Shown in pieces: positions 12,196 to 23,275 of a DNA stretch of 64,000 nt. Under the pieces are notes generated by a model. That model was not told the DNA's origin and made no database searches. It saw only the letters and a program-made list of their open reading frames with translations. The first letter of the stretch is position 1, and the number at the start of each line of letters is the position of its first letter. Origin of the DNA: Chrysopilus asiliformis (lineage: Eukaryota > Arthropoda > Insecta > Diptera > Rhagionidae); the NCBI GenBank assembly GCA_964034945.1, contig OZ035960.1:76603331-76667330 (forward strand), given 5' to 3'. The position numbers and the translations under genes are program-made.

Positions 12196-12640
12196 CACCG
12201 CGTCTTGATTTGGGATTTTTCATCCCAAGAAATATCTCACCACAATGAGATTTTTTTGACAGCTGGGCCAAAAATCTCTTGAAATTTTATTTCTCAAATT
12301 GGCAATGAAAAAAAACACCTAGTCGCCGCTCTCGTAATTAATGCAATACGTGAAATTGAAAAGGCTGAAACAGAAGAACAGACGAAAAGAAAGACCTCTT
12401 AATGTTATATATTCTCTTCCAAAGCTTTTTGTATCGTATTGTTTGTAAAAATTAGTTATTTTCGCAACTACTTGTCGGGAGAATTTAGTTCCGCCATCTT
12501 GAATTGAGAAATTCCAAGAAATTTTGCAATTGCAAGATTTCAAGAAATTTATCTCTGGGATTTTTTCTCGCCGTCAACTCGAGCTCTGATTGGTCAATCA
12601 AAAATCTCTGCGATGAAAAATCCCAAATCAAGACGCGGTG
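12196..12640. mobile_element. TTA-flanked MITE with 29-bp perfect terminal repeats
   Basis: The termini CACCGCGTCTTGATTTGGGA onward are perfectly inverted for 29 bp. TTA is present at 12193-12195 and 12641-12643. Copy A (3668-3680) has the uninterrupted site with one TTA. This fits Harbinger-type transposition. The 74-codon frame inside (12319-12543, minus) has no domain. Confidence 0.9.
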
Positions 12641-14639
12641 TTAGGATTCGTTCCATTTTTTTTTGTATAACTGGATCCTACATAATATTTGAGTAATTTC
12701 TAAAAACATTTTTTTTTACAAATTTTGCGTGCGTGGCATTTTTTCCCTTTTTATCCTCCTAAACGTTATCACATCCTTATTGCAATTCTTCTGCAATGAC
12801 GAGAATTTGAGAAATTTGAGAAATTCTCGTGGTGATTGATGGTAAAAAAAAGTTTGACTACCTCTCATATAATGATCAACACCATCGATTCTTAAACCGA
12901 CGAATTTAAAAAAAAATTCCATGGCTGTGACCCCTCGCTTGATACGCTTGATCAAAACTTGATATGGCCGAGCTGTCTTGAAAACAAACATATCAATGTT
13001 TATGACACTGACAAGAAAAAAAAACATTAGAACAATATGTAGCAAAAATTGTAAACATTCAGATTAAAAAATATATATAACTGAAATGATTATGGCTGCT
13101 TTGCATAAAGCATGAATTAATTTTGGTTTAATTAATATTTTCAGATAGGTATATGACACTTTCAAAAATAAAATTTTATCGCAGTTTGATTTTATAAAAA
13201 AAACACAATGTTCATAATCTGGACTAATTGTTCTGACACAAGAAATAAGTAGATGGGTACTTGACTTGATGTATCTGGATTAATATCGGCTTTACCTTTC
13301 GAAATCCTTAAGTAACGAAAGCTTTTTTTTTAAATGCTTGAATTTATCGTGGTTATATTTTTGAAAACGGCAGTGGAAGTGTCGTATTTTTTATATTTCG
13401 TTATGCTTCTTGCATATCATATATTTGGTCATTTGCAAGTTTAAAATTCACAAGCTTTTTTGATGTTTAGCAATTCCCAAATACAAAATTATCACACTGG
13501 ATTTATGTTTTCTTTTCGAGTCCAATTAAAAGTGTAAAATTGTTTTTAACAGAAAATTGATTTTGGTTTCCATTATGTTCACTACAAGTATTTTCCAGAT
13601 AGATGTATCTAATGTAATTAACAAAAGTTATTGAGTAACTTAATCACAATAATAATCGGTACTTTAAGATGTTTTTCTAATGTGCACAAGTTTTAAAAGC
13701 AAAATAATTGACAAAAATTTCGTCACGCATTTTCCACGTTGCTTACGACCCGGTTAACAATAACAACAAAACTGGACTTTTTGATTTCCAATAAAAAAAA
13801 GAATGTGAAAATTAGACAACAATAATATGAATTACAAAAGCTTTTAAAATTTTAGTACCATTTCAAACTTTTAGTATAACTTTATTTGTCTGAAAGCTCA
13901 TATCGCTAAGTTTACAAAAAACACTGATTACTACTTTCATTTTAAAATAATTGTCTCTGATCTACACTACAGAAAATAAAACAGAATGTCTGTTTAGGTA
14001 AAAATTGTAAAATATCGTCAATACTGAAAGAAACAACGAATTGTATTGCTTTTACTTGTTCTTAATTAATAAAAAGCACTAGTCATCACTCCCGCATAAA
14101 AGATGTCAAGCATCACTAACAACTGTTTAATCTGCGCATGACAGAATATTTTATCAAAGTAGTTCGTTGTGTGTTTTATTGGAAAATCTGAAAATAGAAC
14201 TATCCATACATTTTTTTAAATTCATTTACCAATGATTATCTATACATATAATAAAACTGTAAGGGGGTGATTTTTTAAAGTTTGCATTTTCTTAGAAATT
14301 TGAATATAGATACATCGATAATTTTTTAAATTTTGATACCAAAAAAAACTTTTTTAAAAATTTTGTTTGTTTGTCTGTCTGTCTAAATGATTGTTCCGGC
14401 ATCACGTGAAAACGGCCCAACCGATTTCGACGAAACTTTGCACACAGGCAGTGTTACTTGCAGATAGGATACTTTTAATGACCTTCCCCCTCTCCTTCGA
14501 TGTCCCAATGATAATTTTTGAAGCGTTCAACCGTTTGGAATGCTTACGCCCACTCATGTCTACCCCTTTTCTTGTCTGTGAAACCCCTGACCACCAATAT
14601 TCTGTAATTCTGAAAGGCTTTGGATCCAGTTTTCACCAT

Positions 14640-14990
14640 TAGAGAGGTCAGCTCTCAGGAAAAAATTTCGTCCACTGATATCGGGACGTCCAATTTTCGA
14701 TTACTTTGTCGCATAAATCTGGCTGTATTTGCTGGATGTCGTTCGTTATGTTGACTTTGAGGGCATTAATTGTTTGTGGTTTTTTTTGTATAGACCTGCA
14801 ATTTCAAATAGCCCCAAAGGAAGAAGTCTAAAGGCGTTAAATCGCACGATCTCGGTAGCCACGTCGCTACCGTGCGAGATAACCATGCCCTTAAATCACT
14901 CGAGCAGAATGTCCATCGTGGCATGCAAAAAGTTACTTATCATGATTTTTTTTTGCGAAATTTGGGTCAACTTCTCCTTGAATTTCCAAT
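14640..14990 (-). pseudogene. Mariner-type (DDE) transposase remnant
   Basis: Minus-strand translation around 14807-14860 gives PRSCDLTPLDFFLWGY, the block around the last catalytic Asp of a widespread insect mariner-like transposase. Downstream is QIQPDLCDKVIENWTSRYQW, typical of the C-terminal part. Frameshifts and stops interrupt it, and the N-terminal domain and other catalytic residues are missing. It lies inside the Helitron. Confidence 0.7.
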
Positions 14991-15212
14991 TTGATAAATT
15001 TTTTTGTAGTTCCATCCAGAACTTAGGGGAAGACCCTTTAATGTCGAAGCACAGCTCAGCAAGATCGGAAGAACAAAAGGATTTGTCGGAGATGTAGGAG
15101 ATGTAGGAAAGACCCTTTAATAAAACGGTAAAGGGGGATAATTTTTTAAATTTTGAATTTTCTTAGAAATTTTAATATACATCGATAAATTTTTTAATTT
15201 TAGATTTTCTTA

Positions 15213-15787
15213 TGCCCGGTTCCACAATGTGAGCTTAAGCTTCGTATTGAGGATAAGCTTTCGCTCAACTGTATTCACTGTTTCACAGTACTGGTTTAAG
15301 TGTTGAACTGAGTTCAAATGCCGGTTCAATTTGAGCCGTAAAATATTGACGCTCAAATCTGAATTTACAAGCTTAAGTGTTAGAAATGTTATTTTTCCTA
15401 TCGCGTTTCCGAAATCAAAGCGATATTTTGTTGAACTAATTATAATGGATAGCGATTTTAGTGATATGATTGACGAAAGAGATGAAGAATATTTCTGTGT
15501 TGTTACTCGTGTGGCAAGACCAAGAAGATTTCATAGCAGAAGAAATTTTAATTATTGGAATGATGCCGAATTTTATTATCGATTTAGAATGAGCAAACAG
15601 GGTGCTCGATTATTATCGATTAGAATGAGCAAACAGAGGGACACTGACTTGAAAAACTCATTGAACTTGGTTCTGTTGAACCACACATAAAATTTGAATG
15701 TGAAACAGTTGTAGCTTGAGCTAAAGCTTAAACTAATTCTCAAGTTCAACTGAACCGAAGCTTAAGCTTGCACTATGGAACCGGGCA
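15213..15787 (+). mobile_element. Harbinger-type element, internally deleted
   Basis: The termini TGCCCGGTTCCACAATGTGA and a diverged inverted partner (TGCCCGGTTCCATAGTGCAA) share an AAGCTTAAGCTT-like subterminal block. TTA flanks both ends (15210-15212 and 15788-15790). It carries part of a Harbinger-like ORF, which links the TTA-flanked MITEs of this window to that superfamily. Confidence 0.85.
15331..15690 (+). pseudogene. Truncated Harbinger (HARBI1-like) transposase N-terminus
   Basis: A 119-codon frame. Its second half reads NYWNDAEFYYRFRMSKQGAR, matching the region before the catalytic core of HARBI1-type nucleases, where a D-x-E-x2-xRFRLSK motif is usual. The frame has an internal short duplication (RMSKQ twice) and ends before any DDE residue. 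The first ATG is not assured; a second at 15445 precedes an acidic stretch (MDSDFSDMIDERDEE) that may be the true start. It cannot be catalytically active. Confidence 0.6.
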
Positions 15788-16173
15788 TTAGAAATTTAAA
15801 TATACATCTGGTACCAAAAATACCTTTTTTTATAATTTTGTTTGTTTGTCTGTCTGTCTGAATAATTGTTCCAGCATCACGTGAAAACGCCACAAGCAAT
15901 TTCGACAAAACTTTGCACACAAGTAGAGTTACTTGCAGAAAAAGGTCAAGAAGACAGGGGAGGCCGCAGTCCGACCTGTGGATTAGGAAATGAACCGCGA
16001 AGCGGTTCGGGGCTCAGCCCCTAGTGATAAATATAACGTCTGGAATAATTTTTTTTGATATGTATGATAATGAAATGTTAATTTGGCATATAACTTTAAT
16101 ATTGAAATATTTTTATATTTTCCTTAGTTTTCAAAAAATGGAGATTTTACGTAAAATTTTTACATACAATAAA

Positions 16174-16606
16174 GTAGGGCACACATCTATCAGTTTTCGA
16201 TCAGTCGCGATTGTTACGGCACTTGTCAGTTTTCCATAAGTTTTTTACATCTAGTTATGCGTTCACATCTATCAGTTGCAAGTGACAGTTTTTTGTGAAA
16301 AGTATCCATTCATTTTGATGGCAGAATTCAAACAGTGAGGATGAATAATGAAGAGAGAGCGTGTTTATGCATTATTATTGCATTAAGTTCAAAAAATAAA
16401 ATTTGGTTCTGTTCTGATGCGATAGGATTGCCGCGACTGACGCGAACGTTCACACCAATCAGTTGGCCATCCGTTTTAAAAAAAAACTGATTTGCCCACG
16501 AATTTTTTCGTAGTTGCCCATCAGTTGTCTGATTTTACGTTCACACCAATCAGTTTCCCATCAGTTTCCCAAAAACTGATGGAAAACTGATAGATGTGTA
16601 GCTTAC
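16174..16606. mobile_element. MITE with TAA(A) target duplication
   Basis: The left end GTAGGGCACACATCTATCAG and right end (inverted GTAAGCTACACATCTATCAG) are flanked by TAAA on both sides. The interior holds several copies of a phrase like CGTTCACACCAATCAGTTTC in both orientations. Non-coding. Confidence 0.78.
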
Positions 16607-16629
16607 TAAAATTGGATTAAATTATTAAA

Positions 16630-16990
16630 GACTTAAGAGCAAAACACAGTTAGCCCGACCCAACATTAACGGCGACATTTTAGATTTTAAACTCATAGTA
16701 CCCTATGCATCCGATATCTGTAAGCGCTGCTTAATTTGCTTATTCAGCAGCGCATACATGTATTTTCCCATAAGAAACTGTGAAAAAGGAAACTGGCCAC
16801 GACATCACCGTCCCATTGTCAAAATCAAATGAAAATCAAATAACGTTTAGAACAACAAAAGGTCGGAATACAGTTGGCCCGACACAACATTTACGGCGAC
16901 AAAGTTGTCCTCCACACACAATTCCGCACACTTTGTTGTTCTAAACGTCATTTGCTATTCATTTGAAGTTAGAAAATTTCTCGGGAAACC
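16630..16990. repeat. Nested repeats with a 142-bp foldback (16825-16966)
   Basis: Arms TAACGTTTAGAACAACAAA and complement frame a short loop. Related phrases (CAGTTRGCCCGACMCAACAT) occur at 16646 and 16873. The part 16690-16810 is the same repeat that flanks the MITE at 9172. Confidence 0.65.
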
Positions 16991-17390
16991 CTTTTTTAAT
17001 CACGTTTTTTATCTTGAGATACAAAAGTGGTAAAGCTAACGTTTTCTGGGGTTAGATAATATTAACGGAAATTTTTCTAGTGCCGCCTAAATTGGGTCGA
17101 CGGGTCTCATATTTGCCTGTAATCTTATTTGCCTGAAATCTGCCTACCTACAGGGTGCGATCTAGAGAGTCACGAGTCCTTGATCAAGGAGATTAAAAAC
17201 ACCAAAATATTCAAAAATGTTATTACTGTTTAAAAAAATAATTTGTATTTAAAAAAAAACAATCGTCTAATTTATTGTGTTGGGATCTAAAGAAGTGTGC
17301 CCACAAGTGATATTTTTTTTAAGATAATCTTTTAAATTTGCCCTGATATTTCGAACAATTATTATAAACAGATTATATAATTTTGCATTG
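16991..17390. other. Unassigned sequence
   Basis: No gene or clear repeat end recognised. Confidence 0.4.
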
Positions 17391-17780
17391 CCAGCGTCCC
17401 CGAAAACCCCCTAATACCATTTTCCCGGGGAAAAATGGGAAAAAGGATATTTGCGTTATCCTTACAGGACCTTCCGTTTCTCTAACACCGCAAATCTAAC
17501 ACCGGATTCGTGATTAGCGACCCCGAAAACCCCCGAGTGAAACTTTTCAACCTCCTATTAAGCAGGATTCATGGCGAAAATCACGGTTTAAAAACACCCA
17601 AACCCTCTTTACTCCACGTTTACCCCCTTAGGGGTAAAATTTCGGAAAACTCCGCCTTAGTGAGCGCCTACGTGATGGTTGGAACATACTTTCTAGCTTC
17701 AGGGGTTTTGGCTGGGCATTGATGAGTCAGTCAGTCAGTCAGTCAATCCGGTTAAACAATTTTATATATATATAATAGTT
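17391..17780 (-). mobile_element. Helitron H1 family remnant
   Basis: Reads as the reverse complement of the element at 30994-31858. It has GCGACCCCGAAAACCCCC units at 17391 and 17518, the CCCTTAGGGGTAAAATTTCG block, and a 5' end near TATATATAAAATTGTTTAAC at the right. A GTCA tetranucleotide run (17727-17743) is near the 5' end. The CTAG end is missing. Confidence 0.7.
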
Positions 17781-18582
17781 TCATTTTATTAAAAAGTAAA
17801 TTAAAGACGCAAAAAATGGTAAATTATTTGTTTCAAGTCAATATAAATATCAAGTGACGCCTACCCTCATCTTTCAATGTGAAGCGTAGGATATCTGACA
17901 TCGACAAAAAATTCGGTTTTTTAAATTCAGTGAACAGCATATATTCCAATTTTATTAAACCATCTTTTATTGTCTGTTCTAAAGATTGAAAAATAGCCTC
18001 CCTTTCATCAACGTTTGAAGAAGATAAAAGAAGATGAAAGAGAGGCTGTCCGTCCGTTCGTCTGTCCGTCGATAAGATTGAGCTAGAGACTTGAAATTTT
18101 GTATAGTAACGTCATAAACAAATTATATAAAGACTGTTTTTTTCGAACAACTCAAATTAGAACAAAACCGAAATTCAAAATAATCCCCCATCGTGACGTA
18201 GCAGCTGCCGACTAGTTGGCAGCGCCCACGAGAAGCCACGAGCAGCCGTGGTGATCGCCTATACATGTTGCTTCAGTTCGCCCTTTGTTAAAACCGGTTT
18301 TCTTTCCTAGTTTTATTCTCGTTGAAGTCTTATGGAAGCGACACGAAGCGGGGGCAAGTGTGTTTGGTGTTTTTTTTTGTGTTTGTATTGTGTGTGCATG
18401 TTTTTTTGTTTGCGCGTATTTTTTCCTTCCGCAGGTTTTCGATTTGAATATTTTGATTGCTAACAATAAATATGTGACATGACAAAATTTTTAGTTTGTT
18501 CGATAATTAAAAATTTATTTTGAATTTTAAACGTTAAAATAATCAGCAAACTAAAAATTTTATCTTGTTATATTTTGTTCAT
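17781..18582. other. Unassigned, with a diverged DINE fragment (about 18040-18150)
   Basis: A GTCCGTCCGTTCGTCTGTCC block followed by GAGCTAGAGACTTGAAATTT is DINE-derived. Its ATAAACAAATTATATAAAGAC tail is found inverted at 21912-21935. The two frames overlapping 18212-18482 have no domain. Confidence 0.5.
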
Positions 18583-19112
18583 GTTTATACCCGTATGGTG
18601 AAACCAAAGGGTATATTAACTTTGCCTTACCGTTTGTAACGCCAAGATCCCGTCATCGCACAAAAAAATGAATTACACCAGTGTGTTTAGAATGATGAAA
18701 AAAGTTGAATTTAGCATGTCCGTCCGTCTGTCCGTCTGTGGCGCGGATTGCGGGCGCATGGGTTGAGCTAGAGACTTGAAATTTTGGTCAGATCCGTTTT
18801 TCGTAAAATGCGAGGCTAAGTTCGTTAATGGGCAAAAATGGACCATTAGGGGGGGTACCCCCATACGAACGAAAACGTTTTTTGCGAATATCTCAAAAAC
18901 GGTGCATCTTATCAAAAAAGTGCAAGAACAAAAGTTGTTTAGGATATGATTCTACATTAAAGTTCCATACATCAAAATCCAATTGGAACAAGTTTTAAAA
19001 AAATCTTATTGGAAAGTTTGACTTCAAAGTGGAATTTTGATACGCCGTTCAATTAAATCACCATACGGTTTTCAATAATTGCCAGATTGGCAATTATAGC
19101 TTTTGTTGTTTT
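18583..19112 (+). mobile_element. DINE/INE-1-like element, copy 2
   Basis: Same layout as copy 1: TTTATACCCGTATGGTG start, GTCCGTCTG block, and TTGCCAGATTGGCAA hairpin near the end. The start lies after T-rich flank. Non-coding. Confidence 0.88.
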
Positions 19113-19319
19113 TACATTGCTTTGTTAAAAACTTTAAGAATGTAAATATCAAGTTTTAGCAAATTTCCACAGAATTGTAGTTTAATAAAGCAAGTAAATT
19201 TATGTTCGTTAAACAATTTAAAGCATAATTTAAATAATTGAAAAAAAAAACAGATATGAGCATCACATGACTCTGCAAAGTTTCAAAAGAGAAAAATTAT
19301 GTGAAAAATAATGTTTTTC

Positions 19320-20095
19320 AAATTATCTCATGAACCGTTAGAGATATGTAAAAACTTCATACTCGACTTGAATGGAGCTTGAAAGTCACCTTTGTTTTTG
19401 ACGTGGATACGTCTTGGATTTTGGTAATGGGGGTACAAATTAGAAAATCGGCTTGCTGCCATGATAACAAATTTGCAATCGATGAAACTCGATAGTTTGT
19501 GGTGATATCTGAACAAAACCTGTGTTATAAGATTAGGGCTACATTAAAGCATTGTATAGGGTATTTTGTTATGTTAAACTATGTTCAATTATGTTTTTAA
19601 AAAGCAAAATCTAAATTTTCACTGCCGCTGTTATGCTGTGTCTGCTGCTTGCAGTACAGATTTCACATGTATACTCTTTTTATGCTTTCTTTGTGTGTAT
19701 TAAATCTCATATAGAACTTGATTGTTTCTCTTCTCTAAATGGGCTGTTCTGATTCTGGCTATTCATATTATTTCGGTTCAATTCGCTTTGGAGGAATTAA
19801 AAAAAATTGAAAATAAAAATCACTCTCGAGAAAACGAAATTCAGAATTTCAGTAAAACGCTCCAAAGAACGAGAAAAAATTATGGTTTTAATTTGCTTTG
19901 AGAACACAACTTTAATGCTGGGACCGAGATATCGCTCTCTTACTAATGAAATGCATACTTATATGTGTGTGTGCATCATACCCAACAGCAGCCATCGCTC
20001 GAACCTTTCATTCATTTTTATGCAAGGCCCACAAACCGCTTTGAACAAGAGCGGAAAACTTAGAGAGAAACAAATTCAATCTTAACTTGGGGGGA
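19320..20095. repeat. Dispersed repeat in two parts (X 19370-19720, Y 19905-20060)
   Basis: Part X recurs inverted at about 36540-36865 and part Y recurs directly at 36262-36420. The order and relative orientation differ between loci. No coding domain. The 92-codon frame at 19807-20085 has no recognised motif. Confidence 0.7.
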
Positions 20096-20118
20096 GAAGG
20101 AAAAATGTGCATCGATCG

Positions 20119-20354
20119 CATGGCCGAATTAAACACAGGTCTGCTGGTTGCTTTTTAACAGCCACCATTTTGCTACGTCATCGGCAAGAAATATCGGTGC
20201 ATTCTTTCTAATGTTGATTGTGTGTGCGCTAATTTCAATAATATTTCATATAAAAAGGGAAAATTCCCATTGAATCGTATAAGAATTTCTTGCCGATGAC
20301 GTCAGAGCCAGAAGCAACTGAGCTGTCAAACAGACCTTGTATAATTCGGCCATG
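20119..20354. mobile_element. Inverted-repeat MITE
   Basis: Ends CATGGCCGAATTAAACA and complement; a second inverted block (CGTCATCGGCAAGAAAT) lies further in. Target duplication not resolved. Confidence 0.75.
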
Positions 20355-20448
20355 GTTTTGAACACTGTTTTTAGTTGCTCTAAATTGAAATTGCTTCGTT
20401 GCTTTTATCGTGTAATTTTATTTTATTTTTATTTATTTTTTATCTATG

Positions 20449-20606
20449 GGCGTTTTCATAAATTCAAGTTCTGCAAATAACACAAAAGATTTTTCTTAAT
20501 AAATAACCCAGTTTATGTTATTCGTTTAGTTTACTTGTTATTCGTTTAGTTTACGAAGAAAATGTTTTGTGCAATTTGCGTAAGTTCCGAGTACATTTAT
20601 GAAAAT
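20449..20606. mobile_element. Small MITE
   Basis: GGGCGTTTTCATAAATTC at the left and its diverged complement at the right, with TA on both sides. The interior carries a tandem duplication of TTATTCGTTTAGTTTAC. Confidence 0.65.
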
Positions 20607-20679
20607 GCCCTATTAAACATTGTTCGTTGAGTTGCAAGTGAAATTTGATTTTTAGGTACAAGATGCCAAAATTCACCAA

Positions 20680-20830
20680 ACGGAAAGTCAAATCCCGTAA
20701 CATTACGGTCAATCAAATTGTTTCTTTAGTTTCCTTTTCACTAAAATTTCTTACTTAAAGATCTATTGGCGATCGTTGTAGGCGGATCCACGTCTTCTGG
20801 CCGTCTCTACGAGACAGACACCTTGCTTTT
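20680..20830. repeat. Dispersed repeat, second copy inverted at 35675-35790
   Basis: Shared words include GGCGATCGTTGTAGGCGGAT and GTCTCTACGAGACAGACACC. The inverted copy lies in Vps52 intron 5. Not coding. Confidence 0.7.
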
Positions 20831-20889
20831 TTTTAACTTTTTTCATTTGGATGTAGTTAGGGACCTAAAAAAAGTTACCCGTATTTTTT

Positions 20890-21715
20890 TGTTTGGCGGA
20901 ATAACGTCCGGTAGGCGGAGGGGAGGGGGTCAAAGTCGGCGAAAACTGGAAATCATAAAATTTTTAAAAATTTGTAACTTCTGAACTGGTATACAGATTG
21001 AGATGATATTGAACATTTTGGAAAGGTAATTAAATTTCACCGTCACAAAAAAATTTTTTTTTACACCTTTCCCCTCACCGTCATTCGTAAAATTCAATTT
21101 AGTGACAAAATTTAAAATATTTCGAGAAAAACAGCAACAACTTCAAAGCTTTGAAAGTGTCAAAACACTTCCAGGAACTCAAAATTTTCACAGATTTATT
21201 CGAGACGGAAATTTTCTCGAAGTAAAAAATGTTTCTAATGGTGATACATTTAAAACATTTTCTTTTAAATGAATTTCTAATTAATTTTAATCTCCTAAAA
21301 CTTTTGCAATAATATTATGTACATAAAACATAAAAACCAATCGAAAATCAGTAAAATATATAAAAAAAAAATTGTATTTGATTTTTTTTGAAATGTTTTT
21401 AAAAATCCACAACCCCCAAATTTTATTTGGCGAATTTGTATGATATAATGGTAGGTAGGTACAGAAAAAATCAATAAAAATGTCTTTTTTGAGATATTTT
21501 AAATTTTGTCACTAAATTGAATTTTACAATCTGACAGTGAGGTGAAAGGTGTCAAAAAATATCTTTTTTTGTATCTTTCCAAAATGTTCAATATCATCTC
21601 AATCGGGGAAGCCGTTCGGGGAAGCCGTTCAGAGAAATTTTTAAAGTTTTTGCGATTTCGAGTTTTCGCCGACTTCGACCCCCTTCCATCCACCTCCCGG
21701 ACGTTATTCCCATAA
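20890..21715. repeat. Large inverted repeat, arms about 230 bp, spacer about 360 bp
   Basis: The left arm (20890-21120) and right arm (21480-21715) share AATAACGTCCGG, GTCGGCGAAAACT and TGAGATGATATTGAACATTT in inverted order. The right arm has a local duplication of GGGAAGCCGTTC. The minus-strand frames here have no domain. Confidence 0.8.
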
Positions 21716-21904
21716 ACAAGCTAGCGATACTTTCCCAAAAGTTGTAGAAAACTACGATTTCGGTAAAACTTCGTGTTGATCGGAGAGTTTGAAAATGAAT
21801 TGAATGTTTTTCTTCGGCCAAGCGACATGCTCCGCTGCTCGTGTGCGCTGCCAACCGCATGCATATCTGCTGCTTTGGGGGATTATTTTTCAAAGCTGAG
21901 TTGT

Positions 21905-22082
21905 TAGAGAAAAACAGTCTTTATATAATTTGTTTATGGTAACGTTTCTCGTAAATGACTCTGCTAAATTCCTGAATGAGCAAAAGTGGATCTTTCCTTC
22001 CTCCGTCCCCCATACCAACGAAACAGTTTTTAGCAATTTTCTCGAAAACGGTGAGTCATATTGAAATTTTATGAAGGTAAAA
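21905..22082 (-). mobile_element. Diverged DINE fragment
   Basis: On the minus strand the order of DINE blocks (tail, ATCTCAAAAACGG-like phrase, CCCCCATACC-like phrase) is recognisable but diverged. It shares ACAGTCTTTATATAATTTGT with the fragment near 18130. Confidence 0.5.
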
Positions 22083-22990
22083 TCAGGGCCGTATCGAAGG
22101 CTCTGTATTGGGGGGGGGGGGGGGGGAGACATCTCAATTTTCCCAACTCGAACATCTAATTTTTCCTAACTAGGATGTACCTAATAAAAATTCCTTTTCC
22201 TTGCCCAAAATCTCTGACCAGAAATTATAATAAAGAATAATGGTTATGTTAACATATTGTAATATTTTTTATTTTTCACATACAATTAAATAAAGGGTAA
22301 ACACTAATAATCTTATGCGACCCTTGAGAGAAAAGACAACCGTTGAGGATGACTTCAACTAGAGTCTGTACATATCTAATTTATAGTACATGGATTCGTC
22401 TTTCCTTTAACTTTGCCCATGCCGAAACAAATTTCGTAAGGTCAATTGTATCAGTTAGGTCTTTTTCGCTGTGTAGTATCATTAAAGAACTCAGTCGTTC
22501 GTCTCCCATAGTCGACCTTAGAACGTTTTTCACCAGTTTTAGCTGGCTGAATTTGCGCTCATTCGTAGCTACGGAGAAACTGGCAGTTAGAACAAAAGTT
22601 ATTCGCTGAAATGCTAATTTAAGTACCCCTTTCATTTCGCGTGCTCGCTTAACAATCTCTACCATGATTTTTGCTTCTTTACAATCCCGAAACAGAATTT
22701 CCATCTCAGCCTGTAAAGCATTGACATCTGGTCTCTGGTCATGGGAAGGAATCATCTCCACTACCTTCTTCAAATTAGCTATTGTCAAAACGCTTTCTGA
22801 AACTGGAATTGGAAAGATGTCAAAGAGAGGCTTCATGCTATTGAGGCAAGAACTGACATTAGATTGTAGCAGAGAAATTTATGTATCTAGGACACACTTA
22901 AACTCTTTGCGAAAAAATGACTCCAAAGTGAAGTGAGCCTCCTCGTCGCGTGATTCATCTACTCGCTTTGGCCACCCTTCTTCTGTGATG
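22083..22990 (-). pseudogene. hAT transposase remnant (MYM/DUF4371 type), C-terminal half
   Basis: The frame at 22381-22836 (minus) ends in a hAT C-terminal dimerisation region: FSVATNERKFSQLKLVKN followed by LRSTMGDERLSSLMIL. In the family the usual form is S-x-E-R-x-FS-x-LK-x-IK. The same frame continues upstream to about 22990 across a TAA stop near 22880. A candidate hAT terminus CAGGGCCGTATCGAAGG lies at 22083. The N-terminal zinc finger and catalytic Asp region are absent, so it is a dead fragment. Confidence 0.8.
22110..22126. repeat. Poly-G run of 17
   Basis: A G homopolymer in very AT-rich DNA, just inside the putative hAT terminus. A shorter run of G lies at 23080-23088. The length is prone to sequencing error. 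Confidence 0.9.
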
Positions 22991-23169
22991 TCGCTCAAAA
23001 TCGTTCTCTGCTGCTATGCCAAGTTGACTAGAGAACTTCCCAACTCCTAAAGGTCAAATTCCCAACTAAAGACTTATTGGGGGGGGAGCCTCTTTGAATT
23101 TTTGAATTTGAACAAACTGAATTTAATTAGTTGTGCATGTGGTAGACGTCGAAGCAATCGCAAGTACAG

Positions 23170-23275
23170 ATATCGTCGGCTAAAAGTGAAATCGTTCTAA
23201 GTCCATTATACCAAAATTTCTGGAAGAGCAATAAAAAACCTTGTTAAATCATTTTAATTTTCATTTAAGATCATA
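23170..23275 (+). mobile_element. Half copy of the MITE at 61071-61332
   Basis: TATCGTCGGCTAAAAGTGAA onward matches the left arm of that MITE through AACCTTGTTAAATC. The second arm is missing here. Confidence 0.75.

Larger units (their letters stand above)
11045..14320. repeat. Segmental duplication, copy B
   Basis: Direct counterpart of copy A (2330-6590). It lacks the DINE of A but carries two insertions absent from A: a foldback element (11193-11562) and a TTA-flanked MITE (12196-12640). A short direct duplication of a phrase reading ATTGGATTCTGTCCAATCTA occurs around 11856-11935. The 109-codon minus-strand frame at 12716-13045 has no recognised domain and its counterpart in A is disrupted. 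Confidence 0.85.
14239..16024 (+). mobile_element. Non-autonomous Helitron with both ends
   Basis: The 5' end is TCTATACATATAATAAAAC preceded by A. The 3' end holds a hairpin (GAACCGCGAAGCGGTTC), then a second stem around GGGGCTCAGCCCC that runs into terminal CTAG, followed by T. This is the A/T insertion pattern and terminal layout of Helitrons. Two blocks starting TTTTGTTTGTTTGTCTGTCT (14361 and 15836) are internal repeats. A mariner remnant and a Harbinger element sit inside. There is no Rep/helicase, so it is non-autonomous. The same 5' start is in copy A at 6521. Confidence 0.82.

Noticed and set aside
12716..13045. 109-codon minus-strand frame as a duplicated gene
   Set aside because: The matching region in copy A is broken and no domain is visible; the similarity follows from the DNA duplication.
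22343..22936. Plus-strand frames opposite the hAT remnant
   Set aside because: The minus-strand translation has clear hAT dimerisation motifs; the plus frames are shadows.
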